The notes: generated by a model from the letters alone, not told the origin. A stretch of 64,000 nt of DNA from Alphaproteobacteria bacterium (GCA_024742485.1 JANSYK010000001.1:2046001-2110000); one strand, 5' to 3'. Positions 1 to 9,056 are shown, numbered from the stretch's first letter. A program made the numbers and translations.

Positions 1-632
1 GCCTCGATCATCGACCACAGGCGATCATGGGCGGGGTTGTCGGCATCGGTCACGGCCGGCCAATCCATCACTTCATCGAGGCCCGTGGTCATCAGGCTTT
101 CGTTCAGGAACCGCTTCTGGTCGCCGCCGTCGAGATGCGCGCCATGCTCCCACGCAGTTGGCGGGACGGCTGATCCCGGCAACGGAAAGATTTTCAGCGG
201 TGAACCTGCGCGGCGCGCTGCAAGCCAGAATTCAAGTGTGTGCTGCGGCACAACATTGGAAAACTCATGGCTGGCCTCGCATGTCCAGGTGTTGCCGCGC
301 GGCAGAACAAGCGCAGCTTCCCATTCGGGCGTGATATGCGAACTCTCGATATGCTTGTGGACCTCGCCCAGTCCGGGAATCGCGCTGAATTGCTTTCGAT
401 CAACCACATCGCGGGCGGCACCGGCAAAGCTGCCTGCTGGACCCAGAAAGGCAACGCGCCCGCAGCACAGGGCAATCTCTGCATTGTCGATCCAGCTGCG
501 CGTACCCGTATCAAACACACGGCCAAGCCGAATGAGTGTATCGGCCGGTCTGCGGCCGAGTGCCACATCAATCAGGGTCTTTCGGACAGCCGCCTCACCA
601 CTGGCCGTAATGGTCAACTCCGGATCGATCAA
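1..632 (-). CDS. ade: Adenine deaminase, N-terminal part (cut by window edge)
   Basis: Amidohydrolase-superfamily enzyme that would convert adenine to hypoxanthine in the cytoplasm. The reverse-strand reading shows the family's opening: an early LGRVFDTGTRSWID stretch, then PGLGEVHKHIESSHITP, which matches the metal-binding H-x-H-I-E-S-S motif of adenine deaminases (COG1001), and TCEASHEFSNV further on. Only about 210 residues are visible; the C-terminal half lies beyond position 1. I chose the TTG at 632 because AGGAG (643-639) sits 6 nt before it; an in-frame ATG at 701 gives a 23-residue longer product with a poor ribosome site. The gene is divergent from the importer operon at 929, which suggests a shared purine-related role. 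Family call is fairly sure, start less so. Confidence 0.8.
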   Translation of the reverse strand, partial: MIDPELTITASGEAAVRKTLIDVALGRRPADTLIRLGRVFDTGTRSWIDNAEIALCCGRVAFLGPAGSFAGAARDVVDRKQFSAIPGLGEVHKHIESSHITPEWEAALVLPRGNTWTCEASHEFSNVVPQHTLEFWLAARRAGSPLKIFPLPGSAVPPTAWEHGAHLDGGDQKRFLNESLMTTGLDEVMDWPAVTDADNPAHDRLWSMIE

Positions 633-788
633 CAAATGCTCCTGTCTCTTCGGTCGAGAAAACTGATGAAAAAATAGACAATTGGCACGGTTTCTGCCCA
701 TTTCCAACCGGTTGTTGCGCCCACCGAAACCCGGGACGCAGTTTCCCAAAAAATAGCGCCGGTTACCGGGTTAATCTATCTGTGCCGC

Positions 789-818
789 CTTGACGAGCCA
801 TTGCAAGCATCGCTAGGT
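789..818 (+). promoter_or_regulatory. Candidate promoter for the PotDBCA-like operon
   Basis: CTTGACG at 789-795 followed, 18 nt after CTTGAC, by CTAGGT at 813-818 resembles the rhizobial housekeeping consensus CTTGAC-N17-CTATAT. It lies about 110 nt before the start at 929. A 10-bp palindrome CAACCGGTTG at 705-714, next to the divergent gene, is a possible operator. The rest of the 633-928 gap shows nothing else I can support. Confidence 0.3.
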
Positions 819-928
819 TTTCGACTTCGGCGATCCCCCGCTCAAAAGTCAGACCCATCTGCGACAAGGGTCCATCGAAACCACAGGTCCATGTAATCAC
901 GGGCCTGTTCAAAACACAGGATCGAGTT

Positions 929-1948
929 ATGAAATCAATTCTTGCTACCAGTGTGCTGTTTTTCGCTCTGTCGACCGGCCTTTCCCATGCCAAGGACACC
1001 TTCACCATTTCGTGGTGGGGCTACAATGGCGACAAGCTGAACGCCAATATCATCGAACCGTTCAAGAAGATGTGCGACTGCGACATCGTGTTCGAAACCG
1101 GTAACAATGCGGACCGGCTGAACAAGCTCGCCGTACGCAACGGCAAGGGTGTCGATGTCGTGTTTCTAACCGACAGCTATTCCCAGATCGGCATCGAAAA
1201 GGATCTGTTCCAGAAAATCGATCGCTCGAAAATACCCAACGTGAACAAGCTCTGGGACCTGGCGCAGGCACCGCAGGGTGACTACGGACCGGCCTACTCC
1301 GTCGGCCGCGTATCCATCGTCTACGATTCAGACAAGGTCGAGCCGATTACCAGTTGGAATGATCTGTGGCGCAAGGACCTGGCCAACTCCGTATCCCTGC
1401 CCGGCATCACGACAACGGCCGGCCCGATGATGGTGCTGCGCGCCGGCGCCCATGCGGGTGTCGATGCCTATGCCGATCCTGATGCTGCCTTTGCGGCGCT
1501 TGAGGAGATGAAACCCAACATCGTCAAGAACTACAAGACCGGTTCAGAAATGGTCAATCTGTTCTCGACCGGCGAAGTCACCGTAGCGGTGGCACAGGAC
1601 TTCACCTTCGCTTCGCTGAAGGAAGCCGTGCCGAGCATGGTCAATGCCGAACTGACGGACGGTGACATCGCCACGCTGAACACGATCAACATCCCGAAAG
1701 GGGCCGAACATGTGGAACTGGCGCATGAGTTCATCAATTTCGTGCTGTCGACACCTGTTCAGGAAATCGAAGCCAAACAGGGTGTCGATGCGCCGGTTAA
1801 CAAGGAGGTCGTACTGACACCGGAAGAGGCTGCGAACTGGACCTATGGCGAGGAAGAAATTTCCAGCCTGAACCGGATCGATTACGGCAAGCTGAATGCC
1901 GCCAAGGTCGATTGGATCGATCGCTGGAACGAGATTTTCGGCTCCTGA
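929..1948 (+). CDS. Extracellular solute-binding protein, spermidine/putrescine (PotD) type
   Basis: Periplasmic ligand-binding subunit of the ABC importer encoded by the next three genes. The 339-residue product begins with a typical signal peptide (MKSILATSVLFFALSTGLSHA, cleavage near residue 21) and then ISWWGYNGD and a GKGVDVVFLTDSYS segment typical of PotD/PotF-like family 1/6 binding proteins. ATG at 929 has AGGA 7 nt upstream. A strong hairpin follows the gene at 1984-2006. The PotD-type fold alone does not fix the ligand: relatives bind polyamines, thiamine, iron or small amides, and the neighbouring deaminase genes make a nitrogenous base or amide plausible. Confidence 0.85.
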   Translation: MKSILATSVLFFALSTGLSHAKDTFTISWWGYNGDKLNANIIEPFKKMCDCDIVFETGNNADRLNKLAVRNGKGVDVVFLTDSYSQIGIEKDLFQKIDRSKIPNVNKLWDLAQAPQGDYGPAYSVGRVSIVYDSDKVEPITSWNDLWRKDLANSVSLPGITTTAGPMMVLRAGAHAGVDAYADPDAAFAALEEMKPNIVKNYKTGSEMVNLFSTGEVTVAVAQDFTFASLKEAVPSMVNAELTDGDIATLNTINIPKGAEHVELAHEFINFVLSTPVQEIEAKQGVDAPVNKEVVLTPEEAANWTYGEEEISSLNRIDYGKLNAAKVDWIDRWNEIFGS

Positions 1949-1983
1949 TCCTGCTCTGACTGAAGAGCACTTCACGACTTCAA

Positions 1984-2006
1984 GGGGGTGGTCAGGCGCC
2001 ACCCCC
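1984..2006 (+). other. Intercistronic GC-rich hairpin after the binding-protein gene
   Basis: GGGGGTGG (1984-1991) pairs perfectly with CCACCCCC (1999-2006) across a 7-nt loop. No T-run follows, so full termination is unlikely. The position, 35 nt past the binding-protein stop and before the first permease, suggests an RNA stabiliser or partial attenuator that raises binding protein over membrane components. Confidence 0.6.
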
Positions 2007-2024
2007 CGATGAGGGAACCCTGTC

Positions 2025-2852
2025 ATGACCATTCGTCGGCCCGGCTGGATTCTGGTTTTGCCGGCCACCTTGGCGGTCGCACTGTTTCTCGGCATTCCGG
2101 TGCTCGACACGTTTTCGACGACGGTCACCGACAGCACTGGCCTGTTCTCAAACTACGAAAAATTCTTTGACAGCCGCTTTCGCCGCGCCGTCCTGTGGCG
2201 CACCACGGAAATCGCGCTGATCACCACGATCGCTTCCCTCCTGATCGGCTTCGTCACCGCCTATGTCGTGTCGCGGGCGCCCGGCCGGATCAAGAGTATC
2301 CTGATCATTGCCGCGGTGTTCCCGCTGTTGACCGGGGTCGTCGTGCGGTCCTTCGCCTGGCTGGTGATCCTCGGCAAGAACGGCATTCTCAATGACTTCC
2401 TTCTTGCTGTCGGGATTGTCGCGGAACCGCTCTCCATGCTCTACACGGAAGGCGCCGTGATCGTCGCCATGGTTTATCTGTTCGTGCCATTGATGATCCT
2501 GACCATTGTCGGCGTCCTTGAGGGAATTCCGGAAGATCTTCTGCAGGCCTCCGCGTCACTCGGCGCCACGCCGGTAGCCACCTTCTGGCAGGTGGTGTTT
2601 CCTCTGGCGATGCCGGGTCTGATCGTCGGTGCGGTTCTGGTCTTCACCGGTTCGTTTACCTCCTACGCCACGCCGCAACTTCTCGGCGGGGAGCAGCAGA
2701 TGATGATGGGAACCTTCCTTCATCAGCGCGCCATGGTGACATTTGACTGGACCGGCGCGTCGACAATCGCGGTGATCATGACGGTCGTCACCATCCTGAT
2801 CGTGCTGGCAATGGGACGGCTGGCACGCCGTCTCAATCCGGCGGCGGTGTAG
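2025..2852 (+). CDS. ABC transporter permease, PotB type
   Basis: First inner-membrane subunit of the importer, 275 residues with about six hydrophobic helices. The EAA-like cytoplasmic loop is visible near residues 170-190 (EDLLQASASLGATPVATFWQ), the contact site for the ATPase, followed by VFPLAMPGLIVGAVLVF. Length and motif match BinPdT_1 permeases of the spermidine/putrescine class. It starts after the hairpin following the binding-protein gene and is 8 nt from the next permease, so it belongs to the same operon. Confidence 0.87.
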   Translation: MTIRRPGWILVLPATLAVALFLGIPVLDTFSTTVTDSTGLFSNYEKFFDSRFRRAVLWRTTEIALITTIASLLIGFVTAYVVSRAPGRIKSILIIAAVFPLLTGVVVRSFAWLVILGKNGILNDFLLAVGIVAEPLSMLYTEGAVIVAMVYLFVPLMILTIVGVLEGIPEDLLQASASLGATPVATFWQVVFPLAMPGLIVGAVLVFTGSFTSYATPQLLGGEQQMMMGTFLHQRAMVTFDWTGASTIAVIMTVVTILIVLAMGRLARRLNPAAV

Positions 2853-2860
2853 AGCGAGCC

Positions 2861-3655
2861 ATGATGATGCGCACCCGCCCCCATCCGGCCCTGACCGCCT
2901 TCGCTGCCCTTGTGTTTTTCTTCCTGATGGCTCCGCTTGTCATCATTATCGGCGCGTCGCTGTCGGACACCAGTTTCCTGACCTTTCCGCCGCAGGGACT
3001 GACGCTCCACTGGTATGAAAACATTTTCGAGGTGTCGGCCTTCAAGCGTACCATGGTCACCAGTGCTACTCTGGCGCTGGTGGGGACCAGCCTGTCGCTG
3101 CTCGTTGGAATTCCCGCCGCCTACGCCCTCAACCGGTATCGGGTGCAACTGCCGAGCTTCCTCTCCACAGTCTTTGTGTTGCCCATCCTGGTGCCCGAAC
3201 TTGTTCTAGGGTTCTCGATCATGAAATCCGTGACCACCGGGCTGGATTTTCCGATCTTTGCCTCGCTGGTCATCGGCCATGCCCTGCTGGTGCTGCCCTA
3301 TTGCGTTCGCGTGGTGTCAGCGTCGCTTTCCTCCTTCGATTTCTCGATCGAAGAAGCCGCGGTGTCGCTCGGATGCCCGCGCTGGCGCGCCTTTTTCACC
3401 ATCGTTCTGCCCAATGTACGCGCCGGTGTGATTGCCGCATTCATTCTCGCATTGATCACCTCGATCAATGATGTCTCGATTTCGCTGTTTCTGACGGGTC
3501 CCGGAATATCGACTCTTCCCATCCAGCTTCTTGCCCATATGGAGCAGTTTTTCGATCCCACAATTGCCTCGGTTTCCGTCCTGCTGATGCTGGTCACCGT
3601 GGGCGTCATGGCCGTGGTGGAACTGACACTCGGCCTGACCTTTTTGACGAAATGA
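2861..3655 (+). CDS. ABC transporter permease, PotC type
   Basis: Second inner-membrane subunit, 264 residues. It has an N-terminal helix (ALTAFAALVFFFLMAPLVIII) and the EAA loop EEAAVSLGCPRWRAFFTIVL in the second half, as in PotC-like permeases. It would form a heterodimeric channel with the product of 2025-2852. The gaps on both sides are under 10 nt, which indicates translational coupling. Substrate cannot be read from the sequence. Confidence 0.87.
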   Translation: MMMRTRPHPALTAFAALVFFFLMAPLVIIIGASLSDTSFLTFPPQGLTLHWYENIFEVSAFKRTMVTSATLALVGTSLSLLVGIPAAYALNRYRVQLPSFLSTVFVLPILVPELVLGFSIMKSVTTGLDFPIFASLVIGHALLVLPYCVRVVSASLSSFDFSIEEAAVSLGCPRWRAFFTIVLPNVRAGVIAAFILALITSINDVSISLFLTGPGISTLPIQLLAHMEQFFDPTIASVSVLLMLVTVGVMAVVELTLGLTFLTK

Positions 3656-3659
3656 TCCG

Positions 3660-4718
3660 ATGACCGTATCCCTGACCCTCTCCGGTATCACCGCCCATTA
3701 CGGCACCACCAAAGTGCTGGAGGACCTGTCTTTGCAGGTCGAAGAGGGCGAACTTGTTTCCCTGCTCGGCGCATCCGGTTGCGGCAAGACAACAACACTC
3801 AGGCTGGTTGCCGGTTTCCTGCAGCCGACCGCAGGTTCCATTCATCTCGGCGGCCGCGACCTGACCCGGCTGCCGGCCCACACGCGTGATATCGGCCTGG
3901 TCTTCCAGAATTACGCCTTGTTTCCGCATCTGACGATACGCGACAATGTCGCCTTCGGACTGAAGCAGCGTGGCATGGGGTCGGCGGCGCGCGCCAAGCA
4001 GGCCAATGCCATGCTGGAACGGGTGGGATTGGAAGCATTGGCGGACCGAACGCCCGATGCCCTGTCCGGAGGGCAAAAGCAGCGTGTCGCTCTGGCCCGC
4101 GCACTGGTCATTGACCCACCACTGCTGATGTTCGACGAGCCACTGTCAAATCTCGATGCCAAGCTGCGGGTGGAAATGCGCGTGGAAATCCGTCGGCTGC
4201 AACGCGATAATGGCCGCACAGCACTCTATGTGACACATGATCAGGAGGAAGCCTTCTCGATCTCCGATCGTGTCGCCATCATGAATGCGGGTCGCATTCT
4301 CCAACTGGATGCGCCCGAGGTCCTCTATTCCCGGCCGGCGGATGCATTTGTCGCCAATTTCGTCGGCTTTGAAAACATCATTCCGCTTCGCGCCAATGGA
4401 GAGCAAGACAGCGCGATCCGTGCCGAGATGGCCGGTGGTGCGATCCTTGCGCTGCCGCGCGAGCGCTATGAGCCGCCGGCGCAGGATTTCCTCTTTGCAA
4501 CACGTGCCGACGGCCTGATGGTGGCCCGCTCCGGAGAGGGAATTCCGGCCAAGCTGGGGCTGCGAACCTATCTCGGTCGGGCCTACCAGTATCGCTGCGA
4601 GACAGCGGCCGGTGAGATCATCGCCAATGGACCGTTGTCCGATCCACTTGAACCGGGAACGGATGCGGTTCTGATTCCCCAACATGACCAGTGCACGGTA
4701 TTGCCGGCCGACTCATGA
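3660..4718 (+). CDS. ABC transporter ATP-binding protein, PotA type
   Basis: Energising subunit of the importer, 352 residues. Walker A GASGCGKTT is at about 37-45, the Q-loop at VFQNYALFPH, the signature LSGGQKQR at 135-142, Walker B LLMFDEP at 155-161 and the switch histidine in VTHDQEEAF. The C-terminal 110 residues form the TOBE-type regulatory domain expected of the PotA/CysA/MalK group. Its stop codon overlaps the start of the next gene (ATGA at 4715-4718), tying the importer to the catabolic enzymes. Confidence 0.9.
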   Translation: MTVSLTLSGITAHYGTTKVLEDLSLQVEEGELVSLLGASGCGKTTTLRLVAGFLQPTAGSIHLGGRDLTRLPAHTRDIGLVFQNYALFPHLTIRDNVAFGLKQRGMGSAARAKQANAMLERVGLEALADRTPDALSGGQKQRVALARALVIDPPLLMFDEPLSNLDAKLRVEMRVEIRRLQRDNGRTALYVTHDQEEAFSISDRVAIMNAGRILQLDAPEVLYSRPADAFVANFVGFENIIPLRANGEQDSAIRAEMAGGAILALPRERYEPPAQDFLFATRADGLMVARSGEGIPAKLGLRTYLGRAYQYRCETAAGEIIANGPLSDPLEPGTDAVLIPQHDQCTVLPADS

Positions 4719-6028
4719 CCCTGCTTGCCAATGCCCGTATCTTGACCATGGACCCGCAAATGCGGGAAATCCCCAATGGCTGGATCCGCATCGAAAACGG
4801 TCTGATTTCGGAAATGGGCGAAGGGTCCGCTCCGGCGGATTCGTACCTCGACATGGGCGGCGATCTTGTCATGCCGGGAATGGTCAACACCCATTGCCAC
4901 ATGGCGATGACCCTCTTTCGCGGACTGGGCGAGGATGTTGACGACCGGCTCTATCGATACATTCTGCCGCTTGAACGCGAATGTGTAACCGCGCCGGTTG
5001 TCGCCGTCGGATCGCGGCTGGCTGCACTGGAAATGATCCGCGGCGGTGTCACGACGGTGGCGGACATGTACTACTTCGAGGTGGAAGTCGGCCGCGCCAC
5101 GGCAGAAGCCGGCATGCGTGGCATCGTTGGCCAGACGCTGGGTGATTTCGATGCACCCGATCACGATACGTTCGATGAGGCTTTTGCCCTGACCGACGCG
5201 CTGGTGGAGGAGTTTGACGGACACAGGCTCATCACTGCATCGATCGCCCCCCATGCGCCCTACTCCACCGATATTCCGGTCATGGAACGTGTCGCCGCCT
5301 GGGCGGACGACCATCCGGACAATCCCGTTCAGATGCACCTGGCGGAAAGCGACGCCGAGATGGACTGGTGCGCCAGGCACCACAACGCTCGCCCGGTCGA
5401 TGTCGTTGCCCGCGCGGGCCTGTTGCGGCCAGGGCTGATTGCCGCCCATTGCCTCCACATCCATGAGGCCGACAGTGAAAAACTGGCCGCGCATGGTGTC
5501 GGTGTCGCCCACAATGCCCGTTCCAACGGCAAGGCCGGACGCGGCATCGCACCCGTCGAAATGATGCGGGCAGCAGGCGTGCCCGTTGGCCTCGCGACCG
5601 ACGGCGCCATGAGCGGCAACACGCTGGACCTGTTTTCCCAGTTCGCGCCGGCCTCGATGTTCCAGAAAATCCTGGGCCACAGCCGGTCTGTGCTGCCTGC
5701 CGCGCAACTCATCCGCATGGCGACCATCGAGGGTGCGAGTGTGCTTGGCATGGACAAGAAAATCGGCTCGCTCGAACCGGGCAAGGCCGCAGATCTGATC
5801 AGGGTGAGTCTGGACGACCCTCGCGTCCAGCCGGTCTATGACATCTATTCGACGCTGGTCTTCGCGCTGATGGCGAGTGATGTGCAGGCCACCATGGTCG
5901 ATGGCCAATGGCTGATGCGCGAGCGCAGGGTCGAAACGATGGATCAGGCCAAGGTGGTCGCCGACGCCATTCAGGTCGCCGGCGCATTCAATCAGCGGAT
6001 CGGCGCGCTGGACAGGAGCATGCAATGA
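4715..6028 (+). CDS. Metal-dependent amidohydrolase, MtaD/TrzA deaminase family
   Basis: Cytoplasmic hydrolase of the COG0402 group (SAH/MTA deaminase, chlorohydrolase, guanine deaminase relatives), 437 residues from the ATG at 4715. Zinc-site residues are visible: H60-x-H62 in VNTHCHMAM, H180 in APHAPYS, H208 and E211 in MHLAESDAE, H245 in AAHCLH, and D296 in GLATDGAMSGN. The start was chosen for its ATGA overlap with the ATPase gene; an upstream ATG at 4691 is less likely. Its likely job is deaminating or dechlorinating a ring compound imported by the same operon. The exact substrate is not readable. Confidence 0.82.
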   Translation: MTLLANARILTMDPQMREIPNGWIRIENGLISEMGEGSAPADSYLDMGGDLVMPGMVNTHCHMAMTLFRGLGEDVDDRLYRYILPLERECVTAPVVAVGSRLAALEMIRGGVTTVADMYYFEVEVGRATAEAGMRGIVGQTLGDFDAPDHDTFDEAFALTDALVEEFDGHRLITASIAPHAPYSTDIPVMERVAAWADDHPDNPVQMHLAESDAEMDWCARHHNARPVDVVARAGLLRPGLIAAHCLHIHEADSEKLAAHGVGVAHNARSNGKAGRGIAPVEMMRAAGVPVGLATDGAMSGNTLDLFSQFAPASMFQKILGHSRSVLPAAQLIRMATIEGASVLGMDKKIGSLEPGKAADLIRVSLDDPRVQPVYDIYSTLVFALMASDVQATMVDGQWLMRERRVETMDQAKVVADAIQVAGAFNQRIGALDRSMQ

Positions 6029-7422
6029 CCGATATTTCCGATATTCTGGATCATGTGGACGCAACGATCGACGATCGGTTGGAGCGCCTGTTCGATCTCA
6101 TTCGCATTCCCTCGATCTCGACCGATCCGGCATTCGCGGATGATTGCAAAAGGACGGCGCAATGGCTGGCTGCCGATTTGGCAAGCATGGGCGCAGACGC
6201 AACCGTTCGCCCGACAGACGGCCATCCAATGGTTGTCGGCCACGCTCCGAAGGTCTCCGGTCCTCATGTCCTGTTCTACGGACATTATGACGTGCAGCCG
6301 GCCGATCCGGTCGAGCTCTGGGATAGTGACCCGTTCGAACCGGTGTTGCGCCCGCAGCCCGATGGAGAGACCCATATAGTCGGGCGTGGCGCCGCCGACG
6401 ACAAGGGCGCGATGATGACCTTCGTTGAGGCCTGCCGGGCGTATGATGAAACGCGGGGGACCCTACCCCTGAATGTGAGCTTCCTGTTCGAAGGTGAGGA
6501 GGAAAGCGGGAGCGCCAGCCTCGCACCCTTTCTGGAAGCAACAGCCGATGAATTGCACACAGACATGGTGCTGGTTTGCGACACCGATATGTGGGACCGG
6601 GACACCCCCGCCGTGACAACCATGCTGCGCGGTCTTGTGGGACAGGAGATGGTCATCACCTGTGCCGATCGCGACTTGCATTCGGGCATGTTTGGCAATG
6701 CCGCACGCAATGCGGCGCAAGTATTGTCCGATGTCATTGCCAGTCTTCGCGCACCCGACGGTTCCGTGACCATCGACGGATTTTATGACGGCGTCACCGA
6801 TCTCGATCCGGCTATTGCCGATCTGTGGGCGCGGTTGCCGTTCGACCAGGAAAAATTCCTGACCGATATCGGCTTGTCCATTCCGGCCGGCGAGGCCGGG
6901 CGCAGCATCCTGGAACAGGTCTGGGCACGCCCGACCTGCGAGATCAACGGCATCTGGTCCGGCTATACGGAGCCGGGTTTCAAGACCGTGATCCCGGCAA
7001 AGGCAAGTGCCAAGATTTCATTTCGGCTGGTATCAGGTCAGGATCCGCAGAAAATCCGAACCGCCTTTCAGGCCCATGTGCGCAATGCCATTCCGGCCGA
7101 CTGTTCCGTCACATTCGCCGATCACGGCCTGTCTCCTGCAACGTCCATGCCGACCGACGGTACCTTCATGCGAGCGACCCTGGCTGCGCTCAGCGAGGAA
7201 TGGGAGACGGAAGCCGCCATTGCCGGCACCGGTGGCAGCATTCCGATCATTGGAGAATTCCAGCAGCGCCTTGGCGCTGAAGCGTTGCTTGTGGGGTTCG
7301 GCCGTTTCGACAACCGCATCCACAGCCCCAACGAAAAATTCGACCTGTCGAGTTATCACAAGGGCATCCGGTCGTGGGTGCGTATTCTCGATGCGTTGGC
7401 AAAGGCGGTCCGAACCGCGTGA
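6025..7422 (+). CDS. M20 family metallopeptidase (ArgE/DapE/dipeptidase-like)
   Basis: Zinc peptidase or amidase of 465 residues. Visible ligands: H87 and D89 in YGHYDVQPAD, the bridging Asp in GRGAADDKG (about 125-126), the catalytic Glu pair in EGEEESGS (about 158-160), and a late His in IHSPNEKF. The dimerisation domain lies between. It starts at ATG 6025, overlapping the previous stop as ATGA. Members cleave acyl-amino acids, dipeptides or carbamoyl groups; here it probably opens or deacylates a product of the adjacent amidohydrolase. It is the last gene of this operon. Confidence 0.85.
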   Translation: MTDISDILDHVDATIDDRLERLFDLIRIPSISTDPAFADDCKRTAQWLAADLASMGADATVRPTDGHPMVVGHAPKVSGPHVLFYGHYDVQPADPVELWDSDPFEPVLRPQPDGETHIVGRGAADDKGAMMTFVEACRAYDETRGTLPLNVSFLFEGEEESGSASLAPFLEATADELHTDMVLVCDTDMWDRDTPAVTTMLRGLVGQEMVITCADRDLHSGMFGNAARNAAQVLSDVIASLRAPDGSVTIDGFYDGVTDLDPAIADLWARLPFDQEKFLTDIGLSIPAGEAGRSILEQVWARPTCEINGIWSGYTEPGFKTVIPAKASAKISFRLVSGQDPQKIRTAFQAHVRNAIPADCSVTFADHGLSPATSMPTDGTFMRATLAALSEEWETEAAIAGTGGSIPIIGEFQQRLGAEALLVGFGRFDNRIHSPNEKFDLSSYHKGIRSWVRILDALAKAVRTA

Positions 7423-7457
7423 CCTCCCTGTAAAGACCTTTCTGGCTTCAGTGCCGC

Positions 7458-7538
7458 CTAATTCTGCCCGATCTCGATACCATGACGGGTCGCACGACAA
7501 CGGACCGTGGTGCCCGGTTCGAAGTCGTAGTGTTCCAT
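7458..7538 (-). CDS. Candidate 26-residue small protein
   Basis: On the minus strand an ATG at 7538 is preceded by a near-perfect ribosome site (AAGGAGGT ending 3 nt before it), and the frame reads MEHYDFEPGTTVRCRATRH... to a TAG at 7458-7460. It lies downstream of the Dabb gene at the end of the long operon and opposite the end of the M20 operon. It could be a true small protein or the first codons of a decayed gene. I recognise no family. Confidence 0.3.
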   Translation of the reverse strand: MEHYDFEPGTTVRCRATRHGIEIGQN

Positions 7539-7657
7539 GCGACCTCCTTCATCGTCACAAAATGACATGTGAGGAAAACGCCGACCGACGCGGTTTGATC
7601 CAAAAGTACCATCCGTTACGACATGGTTTGATCGGTTTTCGCTGAGATCACGATGGT

Positions 7658-7969
7658 TCAGCCGATCTCCAGATCGGTGACGAATATCCCGTCGGCTCCG
7701 CCTCGACAGGCAGCCACCAGCATGCCGCCCGCACGCACATGGTCCGGGTGGACCTCATAGGCAAGATGCGCCTCGCGGTTTGCGAACGTTACGACGAAGC
7801 CGCATTGATAGGCCTGCGACTTGCGCTCGAAATCACGGTTTGGCCCCCAGGCGAAATCACTCATGCCGTCAACCTTGTCAACCAGCCCGGCAAGTATGGC
7901 CATCGCCTCCCTGATGGCGGGCATTTCATTTTCCGAACGGAGTGACAGGAATACACAATGTTTAAACAT
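7658..7969 (-). CDS. Dabb (stress-responsive A/B barrel) domain protein
   Basis: Small 103-residue ferredoxin-like alpha/beta-barrel protein. The opening MFKHCVFLSLRSE, the central DFAWGPNRDFERK and Y-x-C-x-F-V-V-TFANREAHLAYEVHP segments are the Dabb family pattern (YVH-like motif plus the H-P-x-H loop). The start at 7969 has GGAG 7 nt upstream; an ATG two codons earlier is inside that spacing. It is the last clear gene of the operon beginning at 23288. Dabb proteins are often small cyclases, dimeric binding proteins or accessory catabolic proteins; the role here is unknown. Confidence 0.75.
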   Translation of the reverse strand: MFKHCVFLSLRSENEMPAIREAMAILAGLVDKVDGMSDFAWGPNRDFERKSQAYQCGFVVTFANREAHLAYEVHPDHVRAGGMLVAACRGGADGIFVTDLEIG

Positions 7970-8036
7970 GATCATTCTCCAATGGGGACGTTTGGGCTGG
8001 CGCGGAATGCAGGCAGGCCTTGTTGTGTTTCTGGCT

Positions 8037-9044
8037 TCAGTAGCCGAGGCTGGATTGTCGGGCGACAAGCTCGACCTTCGCGAGTTCCGTGCTCGGCGGA
8101 CGCATGCCGGTCTCGAGCCATTCGAGCATCGTCGTTGCAGTGCGGCAGCCGAAACTGGCAACGTCGCAACGCACGGAACTGAGCCGCGGATAGACGAGCG
8201 CGCATTCTTCAATGTCATCGAAACCGACAAGGCGAAAGTCACTGCCCAGCTTTACGCCGCATTGCGCAAAACCGGAAAGCATGCCGAGCGCCACGAGGTC
8301 GCTAAAACAGATGGCAGCATCGACCCCCGGGACTTTGCGCGCCAGTTTCAGTGCGATGTCGCGGCCGAAGGCGCGTGACGGCCGCCCGTGAAACATCTCC
8401 GGGGCGATACCCTGCTCCGCCATCACCTTGAGATAACCCGACATGCGCTCACGGGTTACAAGGCGATCTTCAAGTCCTCCCACAAAGGCAATGCGTTTTG
8501 CACCGAGTTCGACCAAATGGCGTGCCGCGAGCTGTCCGCCCTTGGCGTAGTCGAGCGAAAAAAACGGAAAAACATCCGTTTGCCCATCCATCATGCGCAG
8601 CACTTGCATCGCCGGAATGCCGGCGCGTTTGATCATCTCGGAGACTGTTCCCCTGTCGCCATAGGCAGGCGAAATGACCAGCGCCGATACGCCGTGCTCA
8701 ATCATGGACGCAATGACCCTTGCCTGGATGTCGGGATCCTCATCGGTGTTGGCAACCACCGTTGCGAACCCATGGCTGGCGAAAGTCATCTGCGCGCTGG
8801 TCGCGAATTCGGTAAAGAAGGGATTGCGCAGATCATTGATGACAAGGCCGATGAGCCCGGCATCAGAGCCGCGCAGATTGGCCGCCGACCGGTTATAGAC
8901 ATAGTTCAGGGCCAGCATGGATTCTTCGACGGTCTCGCGCGTTTCCTTCTTCACCAGCGGGCTGTTCTGCAGGACGAGCGACACCGTCGATTTCGACACA
9001 CCCGCATGCCGTGCCACATCAATGATAGTCGGTCGTTTGCCCAT
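8037..9044 (-). CDS. LacI-family transcriptional regulator
   Basis: 335-residue repressor. The N-terminal helix-turn-helix and hinge are clear (TIIDVARHAGVSKSTVSLVL at about 6-25, YNRSAANLRG hinge near 50-60), followed by a periplasmic-binding-protein-like effector domain (GLIGLVINDLRNPFF, FVGGLEDR, FDDIEECA). It sits near the distal end of the 14-gene operon and is the natural candidate to bind the two palindromes at 23308-23321 and 23341-23354 in that operon's promoter, giving negative autoregulation released by a pathway metabolite. Binding is inferred. Confidence 0.9.
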   Translation of the reverse strand: MGKRPTIIDVARHAGVSKSTVSLVLQNSPLVKKETRETVEESMLALNYVYNRSAANLRGSDAGLIGLVINDLRNPFFTEFATSAQMTFASHGFATVVANTDEDPDIQARVIASMIEHGVSALVISPAYGDRGTVSEMIKRAGIPAMQVLRMMDGQTDVFPFFSLDYAKGGQLAARHLVELGAKRIAFVGGLEDRLVTRERMSGYLKVMAEQGIAPEMFHGRPSRAFGRDIALKLARKVPGVDAAICFSDLVALGMLSGFAQCGVKLGSDFRLVGFDDIEECALVYPRLSSVRCDVASFGCRTATTMLEWLETGMRPPSTELAKVELVARQSSLGY

Positions 9045-9056
9045 TTGTCCCTGTCC

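Noticed and set aside
37-666. Long plus-strand frame of 209 residues
   Set aside because: Antisense to the adenine deaminase frame, which carries clear family motifs; the plus-strand product has no domain-like sequence.
4583-6064. Minus-strand frame of 493 residues opposite the amidohydrolase
   Set aside because: Antisense shadow; the plus-strand gene has intact zinc-site motifs and operon overlaps.
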